Assembly (NCBI GenBank): GCA_003023665.1
Contig: PXYR01000060.1
Location: 1-10,435 of the forward strand
Length of the DNA stretch: 10,435 nt
Origin: Bacteroidota bacterium
Lineage (GTDB): Bacteria > Bacteroidota > Bacteroidia > Flavobacteriales > Schleiferiaceae
Reading direction: 5' to 3'
In this document: in pieces, positions 1-6,862 of the stretch
How positions within the stretch are numbered: position 1 is the stretch's first letter
Layout: the number at the start of each line of letters is the position of its first letter
Position numbers and translations under genes: made by a program
Notes under the pieces: generated by a model
Databases searched by the model: none
What the model saw: the letters and a program-made list of their open reading frames with translations, nothing else
What the model was told of the DNA's origin: nothing

Positions 1-1585
1 TGGATTCGCTTATGGAAGGCAGCGGGGCTGTTACGCTCGAAGCCTTCATATTGGTACCAGAAATACCAAAGGTAATGGCATCCAATAAATCAATTGGTAC
101 AGAGGTACCGCCTGATCCTGGGGAGCTTACAGAGCTTATCTTCATTCCCATTGAAGCCGGCAACGTCACTCCATCAAGGCTTTTACTTTGACTTGATGTA
201 CCACCATTGCTCGTAACATTGGTAAAACTATATGACAAAATAGTCGCATTCGTTAGGGTATCAACTATATCCACCCCCATACTAAGTGTTATGGGCCAAT
301 CATTAGTCAACGATAATGCCAATGAACCATCTGAAAATGTCACATTTTCTACATTACCCAAACTTCCTCCCGCACCATAAGTTCCAACGTCCGTAAGATT
401 TACAGAAGGAAATGCCGCATTCAAACTTGATGCCTGCAAATTTGAACCACTTATTCCAAATGTGATTTCATCTTGAACATCTATTGAAACAGAATTTGTA
501 CCAGATCCTGGAGAACTGACTGAAGTAATCTTAAAGCCCATTGATGCGGGTAGCGTAACTCCAACAAGACTCTCACTTTTACTATCTGTTCCTCCATTGG
601 CAGAAACATTAGAAAAATTATACGTTAGAATTGTGCTACCGGTAATTGTATCAACAATGTCAATTCCCAAACTCATGGGAACAGGCCAGTTATTTGTAAT
701 CGACAGGGCTAAATCACCGGCTGATAAAGTAACATTGGTAAAGCTTCCTAAGTTACCCCCGCTAAATGTTCCCAAATTGGTCTGATTTACAGAAGGAAAT
801 GGCGCATTCAATGATGATGCTTCCATATTTGTACCACTTATACCAAGTGTAATATTATCCTGTAAATCTATCGGAACAGAGGACGAACCCGACCCTGCTG
901 AATTTACAGAACTTATCTGTAAGCCCATTGTAGAAGGCAAGGTTATTCCTATCAGACTTTTACTCTGAGAGGATGTTCCACCATTTCCAGAAATATTGTT
1001 AAAGCTGTAAGATAAAATAGTTGCATTAGTCAATGTATCAACTACATCAACATCCATACTCATCGCTACTGGCCAATTATTGGTAAAACTGAGTGTTAAA
1101 TCACCCTGAGAAAATGTTGCATTATCAAATGTGCCTAAGCTGCCTCCGGAACCATAGGTACCAACATTGGATTGATTCACTGAAGGGAATGGCGCGTTAT
1201 AGCTGGAAGCAACCATACCTACTGTAGCTATATCCATGGTAATTGCATCTGAAGTATCAATGACAACTGGAGTAAAACCTGAACCCGGACTACTGATGCT
1301 AGTCATTAAAAAACCCATTGTAGATGGTAATGTTTCTCCAATCAAAGATTTAGTTTCAGAATCAGTACCGCCATTTGCGGGGATATTCAAGAAGGTGTAA
1401 GAAAAAATTACTGAATTATCAGCTGTATTAATTAGGTCTATATCCATATTCATGGGCACAGGCCAATTATTAGTTACCGTCAAGGTTAAATCTCCTGCAG
1501 AAAGAGTGACATCAGTAAAGTTACCTAAACTACCTCCGCTGTATGGACCAACATTAGATTCATTCAATGGTGGAAAAGGTGCAGT
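1..1585 (-). repeat. Long coding tandem repeat, 129-130 residues per unit
   Basis: Four complete units run at 1585-1199, 1198-809, 808-422 and 421-32, and a fifth begins at 31-1. Unit lengths are 387, 390, 387 and 390 bases. Each unit opens with a [NT]APFP[SP]xN-like motif (LPSIS in the partial fifth), then G[TP]YxxGGSLG, a N[ND]WP core, ILxYxFxN, NGGTxSxxxSL, a TLPxxMG segment and xGSG. The GGCC of the NNWP or NDWP codons recurs on the plus strand at 1461, 1071, 684 and 294. Units are clearly homologous but diverged at synonymous and non-synonymous sites, so the duplication is not recent. The beta-rich pattern suggests an immunoglobulin-like or LEA14-like fold, which is inference. Confidence 0.9.
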
Positions 1586-2491
1586 TGCACCATTCGCATT
1601 ATTAATTGCTGTTAAACCCGCATCGGAAGCAATTTGTCCCAATGTGATGTCCTGAGACTCGCTAACATCGGACACACTTAATGCACTTGCAAAACTTCCA
1701 CCAATACTGGTCGATATAGACTCCAATGTTATATCTTGATTGGAGCTAAAATCGCTAATAGAAAGGCTCGAAGCTAGTGCACCGCCTCCTGTAGAAGCCA
1801 AATCATCTAAGGTTACACTTTGACTATTGTTAAAATCACTTATGGTCAAACTTGAAGATAATGAACTACCGCCACTAGCTAATATGTCATCAAGGCTTAC
1901 ACTCTGATTTGATGTGAAATCTGATACGGTAAAATTAGAAGCTAAACCTCCACCATTTGACATTAAATCATCTAAACTTATACTTTGTGAAGTACTTATA
2001 TCATCTATAGATAGAGACGATTGCAAACTACCTCCAGCCGTATCTATAATGCCTTGCATGGATATTGCTTGTGTGGCTTGAATATCATCTAGCGAAACAT
2101 TCAAACCGGATTGAGCGGAACTTCCTAGATCATCAATCAAATCATTCAAGCTTACCGACTCACTAACTCCAAAACTATCTACAGGTACTGTTCCCATTTT
2201 CACGCTTTGGTTTACCAAATTTTGCGCGGGCAGGGAAATTAAGTCTGTCAAAGCCTGATCAACAACATTCTCTTGGGCGAGAACTACTTGATAAAGCCCG
2301 TTGTTCTGAGAAATAAGGGTGTCATTAGGATCGTTTGGATCTATGATGTGTTCAAGTGTTAAATTAGCTTCGCCTATTGGGACTGCAATTACTGGATTGG
2401 CGTTCGCGGTTGTATTAACTTGTACACGGTCCTTTTTACAAGAACTAAATACAAGCAAAGAAGCACCAATCAGAAGGTATAACTTCCGCAT
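1..2491 (-). CDS. Large secreted repeat lipoprotein (3' end outside window)
   Basis: About 830 codons stay open from an ATG at 2489-2491 to the left edge, so the C-terminus is missing. Residues 1-17 form a lipoprotein signal peptide (MRKLYLLIGASLLVFSS) ending in the lipobox FSSC with Cys18. The following KKDR resembles the charged export signal that sends Bacteroidota lipoproteins to the cell surface, so surface exposure is plausible but inferred. A unique region of about 95 residues follows. Next come about seven short repeats of 27-30 residues, then units of 129-130 residues rich in Ser, Thr, Asn and Gly, each with an NNWP or NDWP core. Alternating hydrophobic and polar residues suggest beta-sandwich modules. 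No catalytic motif, transmembrane segment or C-terminal sorting domain is visible. I do not recognise the family; a surface adhesin or structural protein is a guess. The gene is divergent from the GGT-like gene, with 92 bases between the start codons. Confidence 0.9.
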   Translation of the reverse strand, partial: MRKLYLLIGASLLVFSSCKKDRVQVNTTANANPVIAVPIGEANLTLEHIIDPNDPNDTLISQNNGLYQVVLAQENVVDQALTDLISLPAQNLVNQSVKMGTVPVDSFGVSESVSLNDLIDDLGSSAQSGLNVSLDDIQATQAISMQGIIDTAGGSLQSSLSIDDISTSQSISLDDLMSNGGGLASNFTVSDFTSNQSVSLDDILASGGSSLSSSLTISDFNNSQSVTLDDLASTGGGALASSLSISDFSSNQDITLESISTSIGGSFASALSVSDVSESQDITLGQIASDAGLTAINNANGATAPFPPLNESNVGPYSGGSLGNFTDVTLSAGDLTLTVTNNWPVPMNMDIDLINTADNSVIFSYTFLNIPANGGTDSETKSLIGETLPSTMGFLMTSISSPGSGFTPVVIDTSDAITMDIATVGMVASSYNAPFPSVNQSNVGTYGSGGSLGTFDNATFSQGDLTLSFTNNWPVAMSMDVDVVDTLTNATILSYSFNNISGNGGTSSQSKSLIGITLPSTMGLQISSVNSAGSGSSSVPIDLQDNITLGISGTNMEASSLNAPFPSVNQTNLGTFSGGNLGSFTNVTLSAGDLALSITNNWPVPMSLGIDIVDTITGSTILTYNFSNVSANGGTDSKSESLVGVTLPASMGFKITSVSSPGSGTNSVSIDVQDEITFGISGSNLQASSLNAAFPSVNLTDVGTYGAGGSLGNVENVTFSDGSLALSLTNDWPITLSMGVDIVDTLTNATILSYSFTNVTSNGGTSSQSKSLDGVTLPASMGMKISSVSSPGSGGTSVPIDLLDAITFGISGTNMKASSVTAPLPSISES
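1586..2152 (-). repeat. Short coding tandem repeat, 27-30 residues per unit
   Basis: This is a tandem array inside the lipoprotein gene. Units begin, in reading direction, at 2152, 2062, 1978, 1897, 1813, 1729 and 1645. The spacings are 90, 84, 81, 84, 84 and 84 bases, followed by a shortened last unit of 60 bases. The consensus is roughly [ST]LDDL, a Gly-Gly or Ser-rich turn, then SSLSISDF and SQ[SD][IV]. The first two units are the most diverged (SLNDL and SMQGI in place of SLDDL), while the middle ones are clearly related. All spacings are multiples of three, so the frame is kept. The glycine-aspartate calcium signature of RTX repeats is absent. Confidence 0.85.
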
Positions 2492-2583
2492 ATCGTTTGG
2501 ATTTTATTGACCTACAAGTTAATTCAATACAATGAAAAAGACCTATTCTCAGAAATAAAATCTTCTAAATTGAACTACATAGA

Positions 2584-4311
2584 ATGAAACACACTTTTTT
2601 CACTAAACACTTTCCATATGTTATGCGCTACTTTTTAACCATTCTATTTCTTTATTGCCTAACCCCGTTACTAGGCCAAGACCGTATTAACGGTGCGGCA
2701 TTTCAAACAAGAAGTCCTGTCATTGCAGAACATGGAATGGTATGTACTTCGCATCCGTTAGCCTCTCAAATAGGCCTTGATATTTTAAAAAAAGGTGGTA
2801 ATGCAATTGATGCTGCCATTGCAGCAAATGCAGCTCTTGGCTTAATGGAGCCAACCGGTTGCGGCATTGGAGGCGACCTCTTTGCACTAGTATGGGATTC
2901 AAAAACAAAGAAACTTTATGGACTAAATGCCAGCGGCCGTTCACCGCAATCGCTAACCTTAGACACATTACGCTCCATGGGTCTAAGTCAGATCCCCTCC
3001 TATGGTCCTCTTCCGGTAAGTGTTCCAGGAGCTGTTGACGGCTGGACTTCGCTACACAATCGATTTGGATCCATGCCTTTTAAAAAAATCTTTGAACCCG
3101 CCATAGATTATGCTGAGAATGGATTTCCAGTTACAGAACTCATTGGTTACTATTTGAAGTCCATTGATAGATTCTTGGATATGGGCTATCCAAATATCAA
3201 GGAGACATACCTAAATCCCAACGGTGGAAGCCGACCTAAAAATGGCCAACGATACAAAAATCCAGCGCTTGCAGAAACATACCGCATCATAGCGCAAAAA
3301 GGACGTAAAGGATTCTATGAAGGCTATGTAGCACAATGCATTTCGGACTTCATACAAGAACAAGGTGGATTTCTAACTTTAGCAGATTTGGAAGAACACC
3401 ACAGCGAATGGGTAGATCCTGTCAGCGTAAATTATAGAGGTTTTGACATTTGGGAGTTACCTCCTAATGGTCAAGGAATTGCCGCATTACAGCTTTTGAA
3501 TATTTTAGAAAACAAAGACTTTTCGACTATACAATGGGGCAGCGAAGAACATCTGCACTATTTCATTGAAGCCAAAAAACGTGTTTTTGAGGATAGAGCA
3601 AAATATTATGCAGACATGGATATGGCTGAGGTACCTGTATCTGAATTACTCAGTAAGTCCTATGCTCGCAGGAACTTTGAAGGTCTAAAACCTTATGCAA
3701 GCACCTATTTGGCTGGAGAAATTAGCGCAGGTGAAACTATCTATCTAACCGTTGCAGATAAGGACGGTAATATGGTGAGCCTAATACAAAGTAATTACAG
3801 AGGAATGGGCTCTGGAATGGTTCCTCCTGGTTTAGGATTTATGCTGCAAGACAGAGGCGAGCTCTTTTCCTTGACTGAAGGAAATAATAATACCTATGCT
3901 CCCGGTAAAAGACCGTTTCATACTATAATACCGGGGTTTGTAACTAAAGATGCAGAACCTTTATTGAGTTTTGGAGTCATGGGCGGAGACTTTCAACCAC
4001 AGGGACACGCGCAAATAATCATGAACATGATTGATTTCGGTATGAATGTTCAAGAGGCGGGAGATGCGCCTAGGTGGGATCACAGCGGAGGTTCATCTCC
4101 AGTATCAGGATATTCAAATGATAAGGGTGAGGTTCATGTTGAGAGCGGAATACCTTACAAAACAGTTCGTGGCCTAATGAGTCGTGGACATAAAGTTGGT
4201 TTTGCAAGAGGTGTGTATGGTGGCTATCAAGCCATTTATAGAGACCCAATAACGGGGTTTTTTCATGGTGCTAGTGAAAGCCGAAAGGACGGTCAGGCTA
4301 TTGGATATTAA
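2584..4311 (+). CDS. ggt: Gamma-glutamyltransferase-like Ntn hydrolase, exported
   Basis: The 575-residue product belongs to the GGT family, N-terminal nucleophile hydrolases that cleave themselves into two subunits and hydrolyse or transfer gamma-glutamyl groups, usually from glutathione in the periplasm. A hydrophobic signal peptide spans about residues 14-31 (ending LLG before QD). Met14 (2623) is an alternative start with a more typical signal. Family motifs include GGNAIDAAIA (71-80), GCGIGGD (92-98), GRSP with Arg119, and GGDFQPQGH (467-475) followed by DAPRW. By alignment with E. coli GGT (TTHYSVVDKDGN), the processing and nucleophile residue is Thr385 in GETIYLTVADKDGN. The pocket is unusual: RPFHTIIP (443-450) replaces RPLSSMSP, and LQDRGELF replaces the segment carrying Gln430 and Asp433. 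This resembles the YwrD-like branch, so hydrolysis or a different acyl substrate is possible. Length is normal for the family. Confidence 0.93.
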   Translation: MKHTFFTKHFPYVMRYFLTILFLYCLTPLLGQDRINGAAFQTRSPVIAEHGMVCTSHPLASQIGLDILKKGGNAIDAAIAANAALGLMEPTGCGIGGDLFALVWDSKTKKLYGLNASGRSPQSLTLDTLRSMGLSQIPSYGPLPVSVPGAVDGWTSLHNRFGSMPFKKIFEPAIDYAENGFPVTELIGYYLKSIDRFLDMGYPNIKETYLNPNGGSRPKNGQRYKNPALAETYRIIAQKGRKGFYEGYVAQCISDFIQEQGGFLTLADLEEHHSEWVDPVSVNYRGFDIWELPPNGQGIAALQLLNILENKDFSTIQWGSEEHLHYFIEAKKRVFEDRAKYYADMDMAEVPVSELLSKSYARRNFEGLKPYASTYLAGEISAGETIYLTVADKDGNMVSLIQSNYRGMGSGMVPPGLGFMLQDRGELFSLTEGNNNTYAPGKRPFHTIIPGFVTKDAEPLLSFGVMGGDFQPQGHAQIIMNMIDFGMNVQEAGDAPRWDHSGGSSPVSGYSNDKGEVHVESGIPYKTVRGLMSRGHKVGFARGVYGGYQAIYRDPITGFFHGASESRKDGQAIGY

Positions 4312-4316
4312 TCGAT

Positions 4317-4324
4317 TAATTTTG
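4317..4324 (+). promoter_or_regulatory. Bacteroidota -7 box TAATTTTG, four bases before a start codon
   Basis: TAATTTTG is an exact match to the Bacteroidota -7 consensus TAnnTTTG. It lies between the GGT-like stop codon (ends 4311) and the ATG at 4329. A TTG stands at 4301-4303, but the 13-base spacing is shorter than the usual 17-23, so the -33 element is doubtful. If used, transcription would begin at or next to the start codon, giving a leaderless mRNA. Confidence 0.45.
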
Positions 4325-4328
4325 CGCC

Positions 4329-4736
4329 ATGAGGCAAGATATAGAGATACCTGAAGTAAAGGACGTTTTTGTTGCTGCTGTTGAATTGACAGAAGAAAAT
4401 GGAGATTCTAATTGGTGGATTTATCTAATCAATAACGCTAAAGCTCCTTTAGAAAATGTACTTGTACAAAGTCGAGGTTATAGCGATTTGGAATCCAAAG
4501 GTGGAACCAAAACCGCTTCACTTCGAAAACTGATTAAAGTACTACCAGCCAACTCAGCAACTAAAATTGAGCCATTAATGTCAGAAGTTTTGGGTTTATT
4601 TAATGAGTACTGGATTAGTTTTTTTCAAGATGGTCAAATGAAAGACCGCAAATACATCTTTGGGCCACATACTATCAGTGCTGCCTTTAACGAACCGCTT
4701 CCCATAATTAATCAGGACGGCATCTTGGTCAAATAG
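4329..4736 (+). CDS. Small conserved Bacteroidota protein of unknown function
   Basis: This is a soluble 135-residue protein without signal peptide or membrane segment. It starts MRQDIEIPEV and contains DVFVAAV, NWWIYLINN, LPANSATKIEPL and ISFFQDG. From memory this layout matches a short flavobacterial family often labelled 'phenylalanyl-tRNA synthetase subunit alpha'. That label cannot be right in the catalytic sense: the real PheS is over 300 residues with class II synthetase motifs, and none are present here. The pattern (an early beta strand, INN, a middle LPANS, a late FF strand) suggests a compact beta-rich domain. It lies 17 bases downstream of the GGT-like gene on the same strand but may have its own promoter. 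Function unknown. Confidence 0.85.
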   Translation: MRQDIEIPEVKDVFVAAVELTEENGDSNWWIYLINNAKAPLENVLVQSRGYSDLESKGGTKTASLRKLIKVLPANSATKIEPLMSEVLGLFNEYWISFFQDGQMKDRKYIFGPHTISAAFNEPLPIINQDGILVK

Positions 4737-4796
4737 TGGAAAGAATATGCAGTAAGTAAAGAGCATCGTCATCCCAAAAGCCATTTTTAAGTTTTT

Positions 4797-4835
4797 TTAG
4801 GTGTCTTTCAACTATACTGCGAAAGGAACACCTAA
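4797..4835 (+). terminator. Strong hairpin between convergent genes, possible bidirectional terminator
   Basis: The left arm TTAGGTGTCTTTC (4797-4809) pairs with the right arm GAAAG (4821-4825) plus ACACCTAA (4828-4835). This gives a 13-bp stem with a two-base bulge (GA, 4826-4827) and an 11-base loop. It sits in the 125-base gap between the plus gene ending at 4736 and the minus gene ending at 4862, the usual place for a shared terminator. Neither side has the U-tract of a classical intrinsic terminator: the T-run at 4792-4798 precedes the stem on the plus strand and reads as A on the minus strand. RNA 3'-end protection is an alternative role. Confidence 0.45.
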
Positions 4836-4861
4836 GCTAAAGGATGGAAGTTTATTAGGGT

Positions 4862-5578
4862 TTACTCAACGACTAAATCATCCACTCCCCTCCTACGAAT
4901 GGCATGCCAAACAATCCAAGCAAGAGCTGCATTAAAGAGGTAGAAAATATACTTCAACACGAAAGCAACATTTCCAAAAAGAATGTTTTGATACAATTTC
5001 AGAATATTATACATCTGCCAAGTAGCCCAAGTATCTGCATACATTCTAGGAGTATTTAAAATGCCACTGTATGTGATACCTGTGATTGCCGAAGTAACTA
5101 AAAATTTTGACATTTTTTCATCAATTGGTGCCTTTAAAAAATCGGTAAACCCAATATAGTTGAGGGCAATTGCGAGGATAAATGCCGCGCCAATATTTAA
5201 AAAAAATATTCCATCAATCTTTCGTGGTATTCTGTCTGGACGCCGTTTCCAGTAGACATAGGATATACCTGCCCCAAGAAATGAGATAGGATATGTAAGA
5301 ATAGCAGCCTCATTCCCTAAATAGTAGTCAACAAAGGCGCTGTTTATTGCTGTACCTAACCCTATTAAATTCCCTATGTTTTTTCTTTTGGTAACTAGAC
5401 GAGTAACCATCATACTAAAGCCTACACCAATAGTTGAAAACCAACCAATAGGGAGACCGTTTACCTCAGTTTTGTGAAAGCCTAAATAAAAGCTTCCACC
5501 AACAACTAACACTACACCCAGAATATCTAGGTAAGTGCTCTCCAAAAAATTCTTTAACCTAAAGAATACATGCTTCAT
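4862..5578 (-). CDS. pnuC: PnuC-family vitamin transporter (nicotinamide riboside or thiamine type)
   Basis: This is a 238-residue polytopic membrane protein with about six or seven hydrophobic segments, roughly at 16-33, 45-60, 68-86, 92-109, 123-144, 158-175 and 198-226. PnuC carriers move unphosphorylated vitamins (nicotinamide riboside; PnuT moves thiamine, PnuX riboflavin) by facilitated diffusion, with trapping by a cytosolic kinase. Support for the family is the pattern KRKNIGNLIGLGTAINSAF, then YPISFLGAGISYVYWKRR, then a late tryptophan-rich helix (ADTWATWQMYN, 181-191) and a final helix ending WIVWHAIRRR. Lys/Arg clusters after hydrophobic segments fit a positive-inside topology. Length is typical. 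The substrate cannot be read from sequence. The gene is divergent from the HD hydrolase gene, 54 bases apart. The family call is moderate because PnuC sequences diverge strongly. Confidence 0.6.
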   Translation of the reverse strand: MKHVFFRLKNFLESTYLDILGVVLVVGGSFYLGFHKTEVNGLPIGWFSTIGVGFSMMVTRLVTKRKNIGNLIGLGTAINSAFVDYYLGNEAAILTYPISFLGAGISYVYWKRRPDRIPRKIDGIFFLNIGAAFILAIALNYIGFTDFLKAPIDEKMSKFLVTSAITGITYSGILNTPRMYADTWATWQMYNILKLYQNILFGNVAFVLKYIFYLFNAALAWIVWHAIRRRGVDDLVVE

Positions 5579-5632
5579 TGTATTGTAAATGTAATTCTTC
5601 GCAGTAAATTCTGCTTAAAATCGCAAGGTTAA

Positions 5633-6292
5633 ATGAATCATACAGACCATAAAATTGTAGCAGATTGCGCTAAGTACGTTCAACATGCACTAAAAGAGGC
5701 CGAGGGCGGACATGATTGGTTTCATATTCAACGGGTGTGGAAAAATGCTAAGCTGATTGCTCAAAATGAACCCTGCGATTTGATCATAGTAGAATTAGCT
5801 GCTTTGTTGCATGACATTGCGGATTCAAAATTTCATAATGGAAATGAAGATATCGGGCCAATTAAAGCCAGAGAATTTCTAGCTACAACTCATCTTTCAA
5901 GTGATGCGGTTGAACATATCATAGCAATAATCAGAAACGTAAGTTTCAAAGGCGGCAAAGCAGCTAAGAATCACTCTAGCATTGAATTGGACATTGTTCA
6001 AGATGCTGATCGTTTGGATGCATTAGGTGCCATTGGGATTGCGAGAACCTTTAACTATGGCGGATATAAGAACAGAACCATCTATGACCCTTCCATTTTA
6101 CCAAACCTAAACATGACCAAGGAGGAATACAAAGCGTCAAACGCTCCTACCTTAAATCACTTCTATGAGAAGCTTTTATTATTAAAAGATCTCATGAACA
6201 CATCTACTGGTAAAATGATTGCGCAGGAAAGACATTCATTCATGGAAGTTTTCTTGAGTCAGTTCTATGACGAATGGAACGGAAAAAAATAG
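5633..6292 (+). CDS. HD-domain phosphohydrolase, YedJ type
   Basis: The 219-residue cytosolic protein belongs to the HD superfamily of metal-dependent phosphohydrolases. Metal ligands are visible in order: His27 and His31 in GHDWFHIQRVW, His60-Asp61 in LLHDIAD, and an aspartate in IVQDADRLDALGAIGIAR (Asp124 or Asp126). This spacing and the last motif closely match E. coli YedJ (HDVCHFRRVW ... IVQDADRLEALGAIG). The physiological substrate of YedJ-type enzymes is not firmly known; a nucleotide or related phosphate ester is likely. The start follows a weak AAGG at 5623-5628. It is the first gene of the plus-strand run, divergent from the PnuC-like gene; a link to nucleotide or vitamin phosphate metabolism is inference. 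Confidence 0.9.
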   Translation: MNHTDHKIVADCAKYVQHALKEAEGGHDWFHIQRVWKNAKLIAQNEPCDLIIVELAALLHDIADSKFHNGNEDIGPIKAREFLATTHLSSDAVEHIIAIIRNVSFKGGKAAKNHSSIELDIVQDADRLDALGAIGIARTFNYGGYKNRTIYDPSILPNLNMTKEEYKASNAPTLNHFYEKLLLLKDLMNTSTGKMIAQERHSFMEVFLSQFYDEWNGKK

Positions 6293-6344
6293 AAATCTTG
6301 TTTACTTTTTAGTTAGCCCAATACAGATAATTTATTCTTTACCT

Positions 6345-6358
6345 TAACCAAAAGGTTA
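6345..6358. promoter_or_regulatory. Perfect short palindrome before tspO
   Basis: TAACC (6345-6349), AAAA and GGTTA (6354-6358) form a perfect 5-bp inverted repeat with a 4-base spacer, 16 bases before the tspO ATG in the 82-base HD-tspO gap. It could be an operator or a small leader hairpin. Palindromes this short arise easily by chance in A+T-rich DNA. Confidence 0.2.
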
Positions 6359-6374
6359 TCAAATAATTCTGAAG

Positions 6375-6827
6375 ATGCGTCTATTATTTTTTCTACTACT
6401 GAATTTTGGGGCCCTTGCCTTAGGTAGTTTTCTAATGGGTGAAGGCCCTACTGGTATGTGGTATTCTAATTTGAATAAAGCTCCCTGGACTCCACCGGGC
6501 TGGGTATTTGGAGCATCATGGACAGTTATTATGCTATGCTTGAGCTTCTTCATGTCTAAGGCCATACAGATAGGACCGTTAAGAGCGTCTATTTTATGGA
6601 TTTACAGCGTTCAGTTGGTATTGAACGTATTATGGAATGCCCTATTTTTTAATTTCAATTGGATGGGCATTGCGCTCATTGAAATTATATGTTTGGTATT
6701 TGTTGTTGGCGCTATGGCAATCATTGCTAAGCCGTATCTACCAATAAAGACATGGCTTTTAGCACCTTATGTATTATGGTTGTGCATTGCAATTACCTTG
6801 AATGCCTATGCATTGCAAAATAATTAA
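6375..6827 (+). CDS. tspO: TspO/MBR family tryptophan-rich sensory protein
   Basis: The 150-residue membrane protein has five predicted helices, the standard size and topology of TspO (bacterial relative of the mitochondrial translocator protein). The signature is clear: WYSNLNKAPWTPPGWVF (29-45) with Trp38, Pro40, Pro41 and Trp43, then SWT at 48-50, LNVLWNALFF (83-92), and PYVLWLCIAITLNAY (131-145) with Trp135 and Asn143. TspO proteins bind porphyrins and can degrade them in light; in some bacteria they modulate stress and photosynthesis genes. No sequence feature shows the ligand here. It lies 82 bases after the HD gene and 35 bases before the VIT-like gene. Confidence 0.96.
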   Translation: MRLLFFLLLNFGALALGSFLMGEGPTGMWYSNLNKAPWTPPGWVFGASWTVIMLCLSFFMSKAIQIGPLRASILWIYSVQLVLNVLWNALFFNFNWMGIALIEIICLVFVVGAMAIIAKPYLPIKTWLLAPYVLWLCIAITLNAYALQNN

Positions 6828-6862
6828 GAGCTTAGTGACTTAATCATGCTATATATCTATTT

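Noticed and set aside
597..785. Plus-strand open frame within the repeat region, similar to another at 1452-1655
   Set aside because: Both lie antisense to equivalent parts of the 130-residue repeats; their mutual similarity (MGTGQL..., VKLPKLPPL) is a by-product of the repeat on the other strand.
2319..2510. Plus-strand open frame over the start of the lipoprotein gene
   Set aside because: It is antisense to the signal peptide and N-terminal region of the lipoprotein and has no family features.
2492..2583. Promoters for the divergent lipoprotein and GGT-like genes
   Set aside because: I looked on both strands for TAnnTTTG with an upstream TTG. Only imperfect matches exist (for example TATTTCTG on the minus strand), so I make no call.
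5579..5632. Riboswitch before the PnuC-like gene
   Set aside because: The gap is 54 bases, too short for a TPP or NAD-type riboswitch, and contains only a weak 4-bp inverted repeat.
6293..6320. A-run and T-run after the HD gene as an intrinsic terminator
   Set aside because: Only A-T pairs could form around a long loop; there is no GC stem.
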